NCBI RefSeq assembly: GCF_033473495.1
Contig: NC_088940.1
Location: forward strand, 2,604,001-2,668,000
Length of the DNA: 64,000 nucleotides
Origin: Cercospora beticola
Lineage: Eukaryota > Ascomycota > Dothideomycetes > Mycosphaerellales > Mycosphaerellaceae
Direction of reading: 5' to 3'
The notes beneath the pieces were generated by a model. It made no database searches, was not told the DNA's origin, and worked only from the letters and a program-made list of their open reading frames with translations. This document shows, piece after piece, positions 34,125-46,500 of this stretch. The position numbers and the translations under genes are program-made. Within the stretch, counting starts at the first letter, position 1; every line of letters begins with the position of its first letter.

Positions 34125-37100
34125 CCAATGCTTGGTGCGGTGTGGGTGTGTGGACGTGTGCGTGTCACTCGAGCACCAAGAGGGTACTGACTGGATCAGA
34201 AATTTTTCGGCTGGCAGCAGCACCGAGACGACGCGAGGGTCGTGGTGTGTCGTGGCGACCGGGCACTACACGACCACTCGAGTCGGCGGTCGAGCTCGCT
34301 GGCGGCGTGCGTGGGCGAGATGGGCGATGGAGATGCGTTGCTGTCGAAGCTCGAGCCCGATCAAGGATGCTGGGTCCGGGCGTGGGACCGCGCGCGCGAA
34401 GGTCACTGCGTTCCTGCAGCTAAGAGAGAGTGCCTGCTGTAGCAGTCGGTCAGCAGCTGCCACGATTGCGAGTGAATAGACACGCCCGCAGGCTGGCGAG
34501 TGCGACGGGCGAGGCAGCGATGCACTGTTCCGCTCGCTGCCCGCTGGCTGTTTCCTGCGCGTCGTCTCCTGCGAGCGGGAAAAGGAGGTGCAGGCTTTTC
34601 CACCGCCCGCAGCGCCGTCTGCTCGTGCCTGCTGGGGTCCACGTACCTGTCAGGGTGCCCTCGACGACCTCGCCGTGGTGCAAATGTGCAAAAGAAACGC
34701 TCCAAGCAGAATACAGAGAGGATGTTTGATGAACTGTTTCGCGCGTTCTGATGATCCGAGCGTTTCTGGTCGAGGAAGGTACGGGGATGGGCACGGCCGC
34801 TGCCGCAATGCCAAGACCTGACCGTTTATTTCGGGTGCTCGCTCCTCTGCGAACTCTCCTGCGTCTGTTATGATGCGACGCGTTGATTGAGCACTTTTGT
34901 TTCAGCTCGCGCTGATGAGCCTCTAGCGAATCTTCTTTCCCGTGCGCGACTGCGGAATGGCTGTCAATCCACACGCTTCACTCCCGTCAACGCCACCACT
35001 CTTCAAGCCTTTGATCGCTGCGAGCGGTGTTTTGTAGCGGCGCAAACCAGCCAGTGAGCCAGTTGACGATCGCGCACTATCGTCGGGGGCTATTCCGAGA
35101 GGTTTGCAACGTAAGGGTCTGCTGCGGCAACCTGTCGCGACGTCCAAATGTGTACTGATGAGCGCGCAAGATGCTATTCACCACTCGTCTTCACACTGAA
35201 CCCGAACGTAGTGCAGTTCTACCCGGTCGATTCACCCTACTCCCCAGTTGTGGTGTCCAGTTGGTCGCCAGATTCCAGTGCTCCGTATGGCCAAAAGCTG
35301 CCTTTTGCCTCGAATTCTCCTCCGCCTATCACGGTCGTATTCCCTTATCCTTTCCCTTGCCGGTCTCGATCCCTCAATGCTCCAACGCGCGGCAGTCAAC
35401 TCAATCTCGATAGCGCGGATTCGACCTGCGAATGGCGCTCAGATGTCCACGAGTTGCAAGGTAGGGACTGGTGTGACTCGCTGACGTCCTCACTCCAGTA
35501 AGATGCCAAGGCCGTATAGTCGATGACGATTGTGCTTTGTACAGTGAATGGATGTATTAACAGTATGCGGTAGGAGGGGTCCAAGGAAGGAACGTGTGTA
35601 GAGAGGTGGTATGTGGTGACTATGATGATGTAGGGTCAAAGCGAAAGAAAGTCCAAAGTCAGTGCAGGGCACGCGGCGTACTAATGATATAGCATTCACA
35701 CCACACGACGACATAAATTGCTAGGCTCCAGGTATTATTGTTTCCGTAGTCGAGAGATTGCGGTCCATAACACCCACGTAAAGCGCACGCGCCTGACATG
35801 CGGGTAGGATAACCCTGGTAGACACTGCTAACGACAGGCCGACTTCTTGGTCAAAGCCACAGCGGCACAGCGGAAGGCATTGCACTGACTGAACCCAGAA
35901 CACGGCAGAGCGACGGCAGATCTGCCATGCATACACGGCCAGGGCGGCAGCAGGCAACGTTGTGCATCGCTTCGGACACCGTTGCTTCTTGTTTGCCTAC
36001 CGACTTCAAGCTGATCGCGGCCTGCCTTCCGGTGTCTGGTGCTCACTGCTGGGGATGTTCGATTTAGGATGGTGCAAGCGCCTCCTTCCGCGAGTCAAAC
36101 TCCCAGCACTCAGCAAAAGTTGATTGCAGAAAACCCGAAGAGCCAGGGATCCTTGTTTTATATATTCTGCTGTCAGGTGCGAACTCGATTTGGCACCGAA
36201 CGCGCACCGCATGCTCGCATGAATGGCGATCGGGACAAACAATCAGATGTGCGCTCCGGTTAAAGCTGCGCTCATCTAAACGAGACGGCGGTCGCGGCAG
36301 TTATGCCTCTAGAATGCGCACTAGAAGCCATGGATTTCATCTACGAGACGACGGGCTCTGACGCCATGTGGTTACGCTGGAGCTCCGCTTCCAGTCCTAG
36401 ATTTGGTTTCTGGAAACTGAGCCCCACGCTGACGGCGTCGAAAGCCGAGCCTCTTCGACACGCTCGTGTGTAAGGGCCAGAGACACGGACTCATTTCGCC
36501 TTTTAGTGTGCTGGCCCGGTCGACGCGGCTCGAGCTGCACGCGCATGCGCTGCGAAGTTTGTACTGACCTCATCTCTTCGCTCACGGACTATTCAGCTGC
36601 CGCTTTCTGCTCATCGTCGCGTGCGCGCAAGCAGCCGAACGTTCGGATCGTTGTTGCTTTCGTGAGTCATTTCCGCAGCTCGATTCTCCGCCAAGGCAGA
36701 GGCCAACGTAGCTCACATCATACTTCGCAGTCTGTCGCAGAATGCTAAGAACCTGGTGTTCGCGCCCAATCGTCCGTGGGCTGATCCACTACAGTGGATT
36801 TTGGAGAAAATCGCTCGCGGGAGTCATCTCTAGGCTCCGAAGATGCTGTCCAGCTCAAACCGGTTGTTGCAACCTAGTTAGCCTGGTCAGGACTCATGGA
36901 CACTGCCAGTGAGGATGGAATGTCTGTGTTGACTTAGGTAAGAATAGCGTTTCAAAATACCCTGGACAGCGTTCACCCCTGTGCAGGGGTGGTCAGAACC
37001 CTCGTTTACCTTGGTCAGTGGTTCTATTTCAATCGGTCCAAGTGAATGCATTCATTGCCTCTGATCTCAAAGACAGTGGATCGTGGATCAATCTGCAGTG

Positions 37101-38754
37101 CTCAGATAGGAAGGCATCTGAAACGGCGACTGACGGTTTCCAACGTCTTTCATGTCAACGCTTCTGCAGGTATCGAGTTTGGCTTTTGGGGAAAGCTCTC
37201 ACACCGTCACACGAGACACCAGTGTGCCTGTTTGACAGGCGCCGGGTAATTCAATCTTCATGCCGATCTGGTTTCCAAAACTAAAGCGCACGTGCTTCGT
37301 GGTTGCCGGTTAGATTGCGCTCGCCTGGCGAAAATGCCGTCCTGCCCGCGCGTGACGTCTCCGGAGAGCAGTTTTGTCAACCACGCTGCAATATCGTCTA
37401 TGCGCAGCTTCTTAATCATCCTTCCGATGGGGAGAGCCAGCATTGTAGCGGAAATCTCGTGAGCTTGGCTTTCATGCAGCAACCTGAGATGTGACCGTGC
37501 TTAAGCTTCCCTGCAGCAACAGTGCGTCCCGGCTTCGCCCATAAAGTTGGTCGTTGGAATGCTTGTGTCGGCACTGCGTCCCCGACAGAACGGCTCCCGC
37601 AGGGCATTCTTCGGAGCGCGACATGCTCGTGTTCTGGGCCGTGTTCTGACAAAAACCCGCATATAATCCGCCAGCATTACGCTGCCACCAAGAGCATCGT
37701 GATCCAGTGCTGGAAATTGACTGTGTGGCTGTGCTATCTGGCGATGTCTCCTCGAATTCATAGATGAGGAGCGGCAGAGAATGCTGTTGAAGATTCCGCG
37801 AGCCAAATTTGTGGTCCAAGAATATGTGCGAACAATTTGCATGCCGTGAGTTAATAGTGCTGCAGCGGCACATGAGCCCGGTGAGTGGATGGTCGACAAG
37901 TGGGAGGTAGTTCATGAGGGATTCGGTGCAAGCTCAGGGAGTAGAGCACGCAGCGCGATATTTTTGTTGCGCTGTCCTCAAAAGGTGAGTGTCACTATTC
38001 GGTGCATTGTCCTTCTGCGAGCTCCCGTCTGCGACCTTCCGAGGGATGCGGTCCGAGTACTCGGCGTATGTTCTGATGTGAGTGTTCGATATCTGTATAA
38101 CATTGACTCCGGCCAGAGATCGCGAGTGTTGTGATGACGCCGATGGTGTAGCGACCAGAACCCAGCTTTTTCCTACCTGCACCGAAAAAGGGAATTTTCT
38201 GCACAGCTGGGAGGACGAGCAAGCACCGCCGCTGCCATTTCCGCTGCAGCATCTAGATGACATATTTCGCCGAGGTCTGACTTGACCGAATCGACACAAT
38301 TCCGCACAAGAAAAAGAGGCGTCGATTTCACATGCGCGTGTCTTGGAACGCGAGTCTGGAAGGAGGGAGGGCGTGAGGGAACATAGCCGAGATCTTCGTC
38401 CATGCAGCAGCTCGGCGGTCGGCGGTACGCAGCAGCCTTGATCCGTAGTTAAACCCCACCCCACCAGAGAGCCACTGGATGACAGAGCGCGCAGAAGAGA
38501 CAATGGCACGCCATTTCTGCTACTGTTTTCGAGTATTTACTACTGTCTGGCACCCACCAGCCTCACCACCATCAGCATACTTCACCCCTCTCCGCAACGC
38601 GTGACAGCTGTGCTAGGATCAGACCAAGTCGACCAGGTCTTACGGAATCTTAAGCTTTGAGGGACCGATTCTCGAGTCATCATACTATACTATTCCTCCG
38701 TCGCGTCTCTCACACTCGCAATACCATCCCTCCTCCTCCTTCCGGCCAGCGACC
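34125..38754. other. Gene-poor stretch of 4.6 kb
   Basis: Lies between the divergent zinc-finger and DHBP synthase genes. The left kilobase probably holds the long leader of the transcription factor gene, with several short upstream frames. Except for the weak candidate at 35148..35560 I found no frame with both coding character and usable splice sites. Composition is mixed and no long tandem repeat is visible. Confidence 0.5.
35148..35560 (+). CDS. Weak candidate small protein
   Basis: A 104-codon frame (LVFTLNPNVVQFYPVDSPYS) could be joined at 35460 over a 38-nt GTAGGG...GCTGAC...CAG intron to 35499..35560, ending in YSEWMY, for a product of about 124 residues. The intron would be shorter than any other in the window and no domain is recognised, so this may be chance. 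Confidence 0.25.
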
Positions 38755-39503
38755 ATGGCGACCGTCAATGGCGATGTCAGCTTCGACACTATCCCCGACG
38801 CCGTAGAAGCATTCGGTGAAAACCTCTCCAACACTTGCCAAATGCTGTGTCCCGCATCGCTAATACCGGCCCATCAGCACGCGGGGAATTCATTCTAGTA
38901 ATGGACTCCACCGACCGCGAAAACGAAGGCGACCTGATCATCGCCGCCGAAGACTTCACTCCCGCCAAAGCCGCCTTCCTGATCCGCTACTCGTCAGGCT
39001 ACATCTGCGCTCCCATCCTCCCCGCCCTCGCCGCACGTCTCGAGCTCCCGCAGATGGTCACGCATAATCTCGATCCCAATCGAACAGCCTACACAATCAC
39101 GATAGATGCTGCAGAGGGCGTGACGACAGGTATCAGTGCGCAAGATCGTAGCTTGACATGTCGGAGGTTGGCAGATGCTGCTGTACAGAAAGATTGGTTT
39201 CGGAGACCGGGGCATATCGTACCTTTGCAGGCGCGTGAGGGTGGTGTCAGAGTTCGTGCGGGCCACACTGAAGCGGCGGTGGATTTCTGTAGATTGGCTG
39301 GGAAGGAGCCAGTTGGCGTGATTGCGGAAATGGTGGAGGACGGGGAGGATGTGCTTGGGAAAGCGGAGATGTCGGGCGGTTTCGGCATGATGCGAAGAGA
39401 TGGATGTTTGGCATTTGCGAGACGTCACGGACTGAAAGTTGTCACGATTGAGGATCTGATCAAGTATTTGGAGAGTGGAGATGCGACCAAGGCAAAGCAA
39501 TGA
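38755..39503 (+). CDS. RIB3: 3,4-dihydroxy-2-butanone 4-phosphate synthase
   Basis: Two exons: 38755..38815 and 38878..39503 (62-nt intron, GTGAAA donor, CGCTAATAC branch), 228 residues. It converts ribulose 5-phosphate to the four-carbon riboflavin precursor. The splice gives FDTIPDAVEAFARGEFILVM, followed by the acidic metal site DSTDRENEGDLIIAAED. Further family motifs are FLIRYSSGYICAP, TTGISAQDRSLT, GHIVPLQAREGGVRVRAGHT and HTEAAVDFCRLAGKEPVGV. It lacks a GTP cyclohydrolase II domain, as expected for fungi. The composition flip near 39095 lies inside this gene. Confidence 0.96.
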
Positions 39504-39769
39504 TGTGTAAAGACAAAAAAGTATGTGGATAGTGTACAATATCCTGAAGCTGTTCAAAACTTCTAGTGTCTGGCTGTGGGCTTCTTCGGCTTCCCTTCGA
39601 TTCCATCAATGACCATGATGCACTCATTCCAGTGCAGTGGCAGCGAATCGTGCGTGTCCGCGGAAGCAATTGCTCCTTCAGTGCTACGCTATTCCCAATG
39701 CCCTCGATTGGAGCTCACCTCAGCGGCGTGGTGGCGTAAGTCTTGTGTGCGATTCTGCGATTCTGCGAT

Positions 39770-40479
39770 TCAACGATTTTCCATGCCATCCTCAGTACGT
39801 TTCGGCGGAGTCGGCCAGTCTCTTCCATCTCGAGCTGGGACCCAGCTGTCCCCTTGCCTGTTGTCTCTCGAGGGCGCCCAAAAGTTGCCGCGGGTAGGTG
39901 GGCGAATCTGCTGTTCCCCTTCCCTGCTATCCTTTGAGGGCGCCCAAGAGTCGCCGCGGGCAGGTTGGGGAGCCTGCTGTCCTCCTTCCCTGCTATCCTT
40001 CGAAGGAGTCCAAAAGTCGCCGTGGGCAGGTTGGCGAACCCGCTGTTCTCCCTCATTGTTCTCCTTCGAAGGAGTCCAATGGTCGCCACGAACGCCTTGG
40101 TGACGAAGCACGGCGGCGTCGTAGCGCGACCGCTCGAGTGGACTCGACAGGATCTCAAAAGCCTTGCGCAACTATGAAATTGTAAGCGCAGTGTCCCGCA
40201 AAAGGCGTTCATAATGATACCTTGTTCGACTCCTTGATCTTCAATTCTCGCTCCGCCTCGGTTGGTTCGTCGTAGGCCAGGTTTTGCTCTCTCATTTTGG
40301 TTTCGAGTGCGTGGTAGCTGGCTGTGATTGCGTGTGCGCTCGCTTCTTGTGGTATTTGGAGAATGTCGTACAGGTTAGGACCTGCGCCATAGCATTAGCC
40401 TCAATTTGTCTCGTCAATATTGCTTCGTCTTACCGCGCGCGGTACCGAGACGGCGACGAGCTGATGATGAGCGAGCCAT
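39770..40479 (-). CDS. J-like protein lacking the HPD motif, with tandem repeats
   Basis: Three exons: 40434..40479, 40221..40381, 39770..40171 (introns 52 and 49 nt), 202 residues. Residues 18-90 have the shape of a J domain (NLYDILQIPQEASAHAITAS ... LRKAFEILSSPLERSRYDAA), including the final helix. The HPD tripeptide needed to stimulate Hsp70 is absent, replaced by the loop ALETKMREQNLAYDEPTE. The C-terminal part is a run of 22-residue repeats built on GDxWxPSKDxxEG. It is probably a regulatory or degenerate J protein. An open frame on the opposite strand across the repeats is a shadow. Confidence 0.82.
39876..40090. repeat. 66-bp tandem repeat inside the J-like gene
   Basis: Units begin at 39876, 39942, 40008 and 40074, each with (g/t)cccaa or gtccaa followed by gtcgcc. 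The period is exactly 66 bp, so the reading frame is kept (22 residues per unit). The outermost copies are degenerate. Confidence 0.9.
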
Positions 40480-40685
40480 GCTGTCTTCTGGTGATCTCGA
40501 TCGTGTTGCGTGTCGGCGATGCGACAGCTGACCAACTTAAGACTGGCAACGGCCGTTTGCCGTCATTCACTCAGCCATCGCTGGTTGAGGTGATTGGCTG
40601 CCTAGCAGCTACGACGCTTGTCGGCCATTCGTAGTCCGCACATCGCGGTATCTGCTCTGATGCGCGGAGCAAACGACCTGTGTGT

Positions 40686-41708
40686 TCAGCCCAGAGACGT
40701 TCTGATGCGTTGGTGGAAAACAGCACAACTCTGGTCCATGATTTCTGTTTCGGCGGCATCTGGGAAACTTCCCGCAAGTTCCACGTATATCTGTGCCGGA
40801 CGATGTTTAACGCCTCGAATCTCGATCTCAACCTGACAGCCACGAGCCCGTTGCGCTTCAACAGCCATGACAACGACCGGCTTGAGCCAACTCGACGCCT
40901 GATCGTCCGGTGTCTCCTCAATCTGCGCCTCTGTCGGCTGAAGCATTTGTATCTCAAGGTACAAAGACTGCAGACCTGTCATGTCTGTCCCAAAGAATCT
41001 CCACAAGTCTGCCCAGTCGCGATTCGCTCGATTGTTGAGGTCCGGATGCCTTGGGATGCGCATGTGCAAACGAAATCGGCGAAAGCAAGGCAGTCTTTGC
41101 TGAGGGAGCTTGAGCTTCAAGAGGCCGAAAGCTGCGAAATTTTGACTGAACACGAAGGTGTTGCTGCCGTAGAGGATAGGAACGGCTTCTGAGTACATTT
41201 TACGGCAGGTCAAAAGCGGAGCGAGGAGTCCTGACATAGCACTCCTTCTCGTGACTGAGGGACGCTGGTCGTAGAAGGCGTCGGAGCATTTGTGCTGGGA
41301 GCCTTCCTCTTCGATCTGCTCCGGCCGGTTGCATACATAATGAGTGATGCGACTCTTCGCATTCTGGGCATAGCAGTGGAAGACTTGGCCTCCGAGCACC
41401 ATCTCATAGATGATGACTCTCACATCGTACGGCAACTTTGACAGGAATCCGGACTGTTCTTGCTCACTGCATCGCTGTTCCGCTTCCATATACGCCAAGA
41501 CCTGCAGTCTCTGCCAGATACTGTCCTGGGATGAATCGAGCGGCGCCGTCAACCGCCTCGGTCTAGTCGGTGGCGGAGAACGCAAGTATGTTCCAAACGG
41601 AAGTCCCAGGAACGGCTCAATCTGTCTATTCGCCCACTGCGGCGAAGGGCTGACGTTCACGAAAGTGCGCAGGGCAAGGTCGCCCCATGAGCCTGCTCGT
41701 TTCAGCAA
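40686..41708 (-). CDS. DUF7730-type protein, unknown function
   Basis: Intronless, 340 residues. The core FLSKLPYDVRVIIYEMVLGG, then LLAPLLTCRKMYSEAVPILY and GSNTFVFSQ, is the fungal DUF7730/F-box-like module. About 100 further residues include RRFRLHMRIP and WADLWRFFGTDMTGLQSLYL, the usual follow-on in this group. The first 75 residues are basic and low complexity. These proteins are numerous in dothideomycetes. No function is known. Confidence 0.85.
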   Translation of the reverse strand: MLKRAGSWGDLALRTFVNVSPSPQWANRQIEPFLGLPFGTYLRSPPPTRPRRLTAPLDSSQDSIWQRLQVLAYMEAEQRCSEQEQSGFLSKLPYDVRVIIYEMVLGGQVFHCYAQNAKSRITHYVCNRPEQIEEEGSQHKCSDAFYDQRPSVTRRSAMSGLLAPLLTCRKMYSEAVPILYGSNTFVFSQNFAAFGLLKLKLPQQRLPCFRRFRLHMRIPRHPDLNNRANRDWADLWRFFGTDMTGLQSLYLEIQMLQPTEAQIEETPDDQASSWLKPVVVMAVEAQRARGCQVEIEIRGVKHRPAQIYVELAGSFPDAAETEIMDQSCAVFHQRIRTSLG

Positions 41709-42408
41709 TATTTTCCCGGAATTGTTGCTTATAGCTCAAAGACATACCGAAGTCTACCATTTTCTTCTACTTAGATGATGGTCATAGCGCACGGCAGAGA
41801 TGTCTATGGTGAGAAGTAGGGCAACTTTTCACGACCTGCTGTCACATGGATTGCGGAAGGTGCGGTAAGCACACTGGGTATACGCGGAGGCTCATCCGGG
41901 TCTTGACTTTCTTGACAGTGTGTGATTTAGCGGAGGCGGCGAGAATAATGAGGTTGAAGATGGCATGGCTGATGCTGGAAAGGTGTGGCTTGGAAGTTGC
42001 AATTGAGTTTGAGATGATTCGCGGGTTGTGTCGTGATCAGGCTTCGCGCTCGGCGATATTTTTGGCCCAGAGGAGCACAATCTCGTATCGCATGGGACAC
42101 TGCCGGATTCCATTTTGTACGATATTCTACAGATCATACCGGACTCATTGGAGCGCAGTGACATCGCGTTGAGGGACAGCCAGTTCGTGGATCTTGATCT
42201 CACAGCCTTACACAGAGACGACGCGTAAAGGAAAATCATCACGCGTCGCAGCACAAGGTATGACCAACTCCGCGGCCTTGCTATATCAAATACGCGATCA
42301 CTCAGCCACTAGATTGCTCTGAAACGACGAAGTGCTTGATGATTCATGCGCTATCAAGTCTGTGGTGAACCTCCACCGGACAACGCCTTCATTTGCTTCT
42401 GGCCGCAC
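41709..42408. other. Intergenic region
   Basis: Promoter of the DUF7730 gene and 3' flank of fructose-1,6-bisphosphatase. Nothing else was seen. Confidence 0.55.
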
Positions 42409-43565
42409 TTATGCTGTCATACCATGCTTCTTGTGGATATCAATGACCTTTTGCACCTCATCGTAACTGCCCAAGAAAATACCGCTTCGGTCGTGGATGT
42501 GTTCAGGCACGACAGTCAACATCCGGCGCATGTTGCTGTCCACGGCTTGACCACCAGCTGCATTCTGTTAGCCAAATCTCTTCTTGGAGGATCCAAACAA
42601 TTTGCAACTCACCTTGCTCGAAAACCATGGCCATGGGACCGCACTCGTACAGAATTCGGAGCTTGCCCTTCGGCGACTTCTTGTCGGCTGGGTAGGCGAA
42701 GATGCCTCCGTACAGCAGTGTCCGGTAGGCATCGGCCACCATGGATCCGATGTATCTTGCAGAATATGGCTTCTCGGCGTTCTTCAGGCTCTCCACCCAC
42801 TCCTTGACTGGCTCTCCCCAGTATTTGCTGTTACCCTCGTTACAGCTGTAGATTGCTCTTCGCTTGGGCATCTGCATGTTCGGGTGTGTAAGGATGAACT
42901 CGCCGAGGGCATTATCCATGGTGAAGCCATTGACAGCACCGCCCTTCATGGTGAGCACAAGCTGAGCCGATGCACCGTACATGGTGAACCCAGCTGCAAC
43001 GAGATCGGTACCTGGCCGGAGCAGGTCCTCTTTCGTGCCCTTTGCACCCTCCTCGAGTCTGTAGATGCCGAAGATTGTGCCCACTGACACACCAGCATCC
43101 AAGTTGCTACTGCCATCGATGGGATCGCAGGCAATAGCGTAGCGTGCATGAGGGTTGTTGTCAAAGATGATAGCTTCCTCCTCTTCTTCTGAGACCAGGA
43201 CACGGACACGGCCGCTCGAACGCATTGCTGCGATGAACACATCGTTGCCAATCACATCAAGCTTTTTCTGGTCATCGCCGGTTGTGTTCGAGGATCCCGC
43301 AAGTCCGGAAAGGTTGATCAACGAGGCTCGTCGGATGTAATATGCTATCGACTTGAAGGAGAATTGCAGTGCGTGGCACAGCAGCCTGTCCCACGTCTGT
43401 TAGTGAATCTGCTGGTCAGATTTCTTCTCACACATACGTAAAGTCTCCTGTTGCTTCCTTGTGTTTTGACTGCTCCTCACTCAAGTATCGCGAGAGTGTC
43501 ACAATCTCGGTGTTGATGCTCTCGCCGCCAACAGCTCCTCCTTCAGCTTTCACGCCAGATGCCAT
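42409..43565 (-). CDS. FBP1: Fructose-1,6-bisphosphatase
   Basis: Three exons: 43438..43565, 42613..43385, 42409..42557 (introns 52 and 55 nt), 349 residues. It is the gluconeogenic enzyme that hydrolyses fructose 1,6-bisphosphate. Motifs: SLINLSGLAGSSNTTGDDQK, GNDVFIAAM, the metal site YAIACDPIDGSSNLDAGVSV, then ARYIGSMVADAYRTLLYGGI and ECGPMAMVFEQAGG rebuilt across the second intron. The N-terminus SINTEIVTLSRYLSEEQSK and C-terminus VIDIHKKHGMTA are also family-like. Length is normal. Confidence 0.97.
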
Positions 43566-46500
43566 CTTCGCTGTATAATTGTTGAGGAATTGCTTTTCAG
43601 AATCGTCCCAGCGTGCACTCTAGTTTTGCTCGTGAGCAGCCTCCTACTACGTAGCAAGTACGAAATCTGAGCTTCGTGATGGAGCAAAGCCCAGTATGAT
43701 ATCAGCAAAGTGGAGTATGAAGTATGCTGGGCTGAAGAACGTCACAAGGTGAAAGAACTTGGGAAGTTGGGGGGAGAAGCAGCAGTTTTCTTCAGTGTCG
43801 GGTGATGGCTCTACCTTTAAACCATGACAAGCTATTAACAAATGCCGCGGTTATGGTATCCTCTCTGCCGCCCAGCACGAGGCCTGGCAGAACGGCTACA
43901 ACGAATGCGTCGTTTGCTTCTCCAGTCCGCAACCCAGCGGGGCACTTGGAGGGGCCCGCATCCCGGTTGCTTCTCGCCAAATGCGGGAGCGACCGGGACG
44001 TGCACAGACTGCCTGGGGGGCTACCATCGGCTTTGCCTTCCGCTTCGTGACAATTGGCAGCGACCACACTCCTGCGAGGCATTTATCAACTTCTTCATTT
44101 ATCGTGCGCTGCTCCCAATGTTGGCGCTATCGTATTTCCGGCTGTTCAATGACCCCCACAGCCGCCATGATACCCCAAGCCAGATCGAACCAACGTGCAC
44201 GAGCAGCACAAATGCAAGTTGAAAGTGGCAGACAGCACATGTTCTTGACGGAGTTAGAATAGAGCATTGTCCTTTCATCAGTAAGAACCAGGGATCAGAA
44301 TCATGTCCCGACCCTCCACATCGTGGCAAAAACAAGATGCGGGCTCACTTCATCCACGACGGTCTGCGCCAACAACAATCACATTGCATACTCCGGCAAA
44401 GGCGGTCTTCACGCTGGCAGACCGAGCTCATGACTAAGAAGGTGTCTCATCAAGATCGTCTCTCAAATGCATGTCATACTTGATAATGGATGAGGAAACG
44501 TGAGCAGCACGATTGTTTTATAACTGGAAAAGTCTGCTCGATCTTGGTCTGCTCTCTCCATATCGGTTGCCTCGGCCAGTCTTCGTGCCAGTGTAGGCAA
44601 TGTCCCTAAGCGGTCTTTGGCCAGTCGAGGAGGACAATTTCCAACATGAAAGTTCGTTCTTGAGCGAGTACAATAATGTCTTTCGCAGGGACTGCTAATC
44701 CGACCGTCTGTAATGAATGTCGAAATATCACCAGATTGGGTAAGATTGTGCTCGATTGGGAGGATTCACGCTGACAATAGTTCCAAGTGGTCTGACATAT
44801 ATCATTTGCTGTGGCTTTGATCCTTCAGAATGTGCGGATCTGCTGGCACTGATGCTTGTAGTTGTGCTTGGAATCCATCTCCAAGAGCATGCTCTCGACC
44901 GAGCAAACACGACGAAACCTGAAGGTGCAGCCACTGCAGCCATTCAAACAAAGGTAGCTAGTTCGAGTCCATGGACGAGGCGATGTTGCCGACGCGAACG
45001 AATATCAGTACCGTCAACCAAAAGACCCATGTGTCGAACCGGCTGAGAAATTGCCTGGCAAGCGACGTCGAAATCAAGTCGTAGTCTCCGTTAGACTAAG
45101 CACCATCACGTCATACGAATTCTTCGAAGGACGAAACATTCTGCCAGCTCTGTTGTTTAGCATTCGCGTGCTTCACTGTCATCGGGAGAAGCACGAGCAA
45201 GGGACTGCATAGGGTTCGCAAGACACTATACAGTCTGAAAACGCTTCCCAAGCGTGAGATACTGCACCCGCCCTCCGGAAACCTGTAGTCCGCACAAGCT
45301 CCAAAAGGCAGGGTAATTTGTCTGGCATCCTGGCAAGAAAAAAAGCTGCCAGTCGACTCGACAGGAAAACTGGGAGTTGTCGCAAGTCAAGCTCTGCAAA
45401 TGACTAACACTCTGCGGCTACGACTGCGACCTGCACGATGTTCCCCTCGAACACATTGACTTTACGATGGACAGCACAAGGGAAGTGACATGCTCTTTGG
45501 AATTGCACGGGAGGACTTCTTCGCGTTCGAGTACTATTCTACGACATTCAACGCTCCATGTTATTCGAGGTGGTGTCAGCCTCATCCAGCAATCTCACCT
45601 TGATGATACTACTACTCAGCTGTTCACCAAGTTGGACAGCATCAATCCCTCTGCTATAACTGGGAGGTATGTCACCGGTCATCTGCCACACCAACCACGC
45701 TAGCGCTCCTGCATACGTACTGCAGGCCAGAACCCACTTCCCGCAGACCGCGGGCTAGACTGACAGCTGCACACGTGGCACGCCGAGACCTTCCTCCACA
45801 AAATATGCAAGAATACAAGATTCGAATCATGAAATCTTGGAATCCTACACACCTCGCTTAATTATACAACACACTGATTCATATCAGGGGTCACATCTTT
45901 GTGTTTCTGAATCATGACCACTGCTGGTCTCCTGAGAGAAATTACACCAAGAATGTAGTGCCACCGGGTAGGAGTGCGGGACAAGAAAGAAAAGACCGTT
46001 TCATCCGTATGCGTATGCGTAAGCGCAATCCTCACGGCTGTAGGATGTGACAAAAGACTGAATCTGTGCGAAGCGCAAAGCGTTTTCGGCGCCGAGCGAG
46101 TTGTTTTTCTGGCACTTTTGGACTTGTGACGGATGTAAATTGTAGCCGTGAGCACAGACCACGCTGCGACTATTCACCTCGCTTGTCCTGTACTTGCTCG
46201 GAGCACATTGTAGGAGGTTAGTTCTCAATCAGCCTGCCACGTTTCATTTGATTAGGGCTTAGACGTCGGCCCGAGAGCTGAGCTCTCTACAACCGCAGAC
46301 CTACTAGAGTCTGGCCGTAGTTTCAACCCTCTAGTGGTCGAGTTATCGAGCGATGCGCGCCTTGCAATGATGTCGCGAGGCTCGATCGATACGTGATAAT
46401 TTAAAGCCGACTTTGTGATGTCTTAAGCCCTCTGTCGTTTGCCTCTGCTACGAGACAAGCGTCAAGCCTCGAAGAGCGTCCACTGGAATGCAGCGTTGAC

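Noticed and set aside
39576..40103. 175-codon plus frame across the tandem repeat
   Set aside because: Shadow of the J-like gene on the other strand. The 66-bp period keeps antisense frames open.
43802..44230. Overlapping plus and minus frames with Cys-rich segments
   Set aside because: GC-rich DNA keeps several frames open at once. None has a signal peptide, domain or splice support.
44756..45046. 96-codon plus frame with a hydrophobic segment
   Set aside because: No ATG start, no family resemblance, and the opposite strand is also open.
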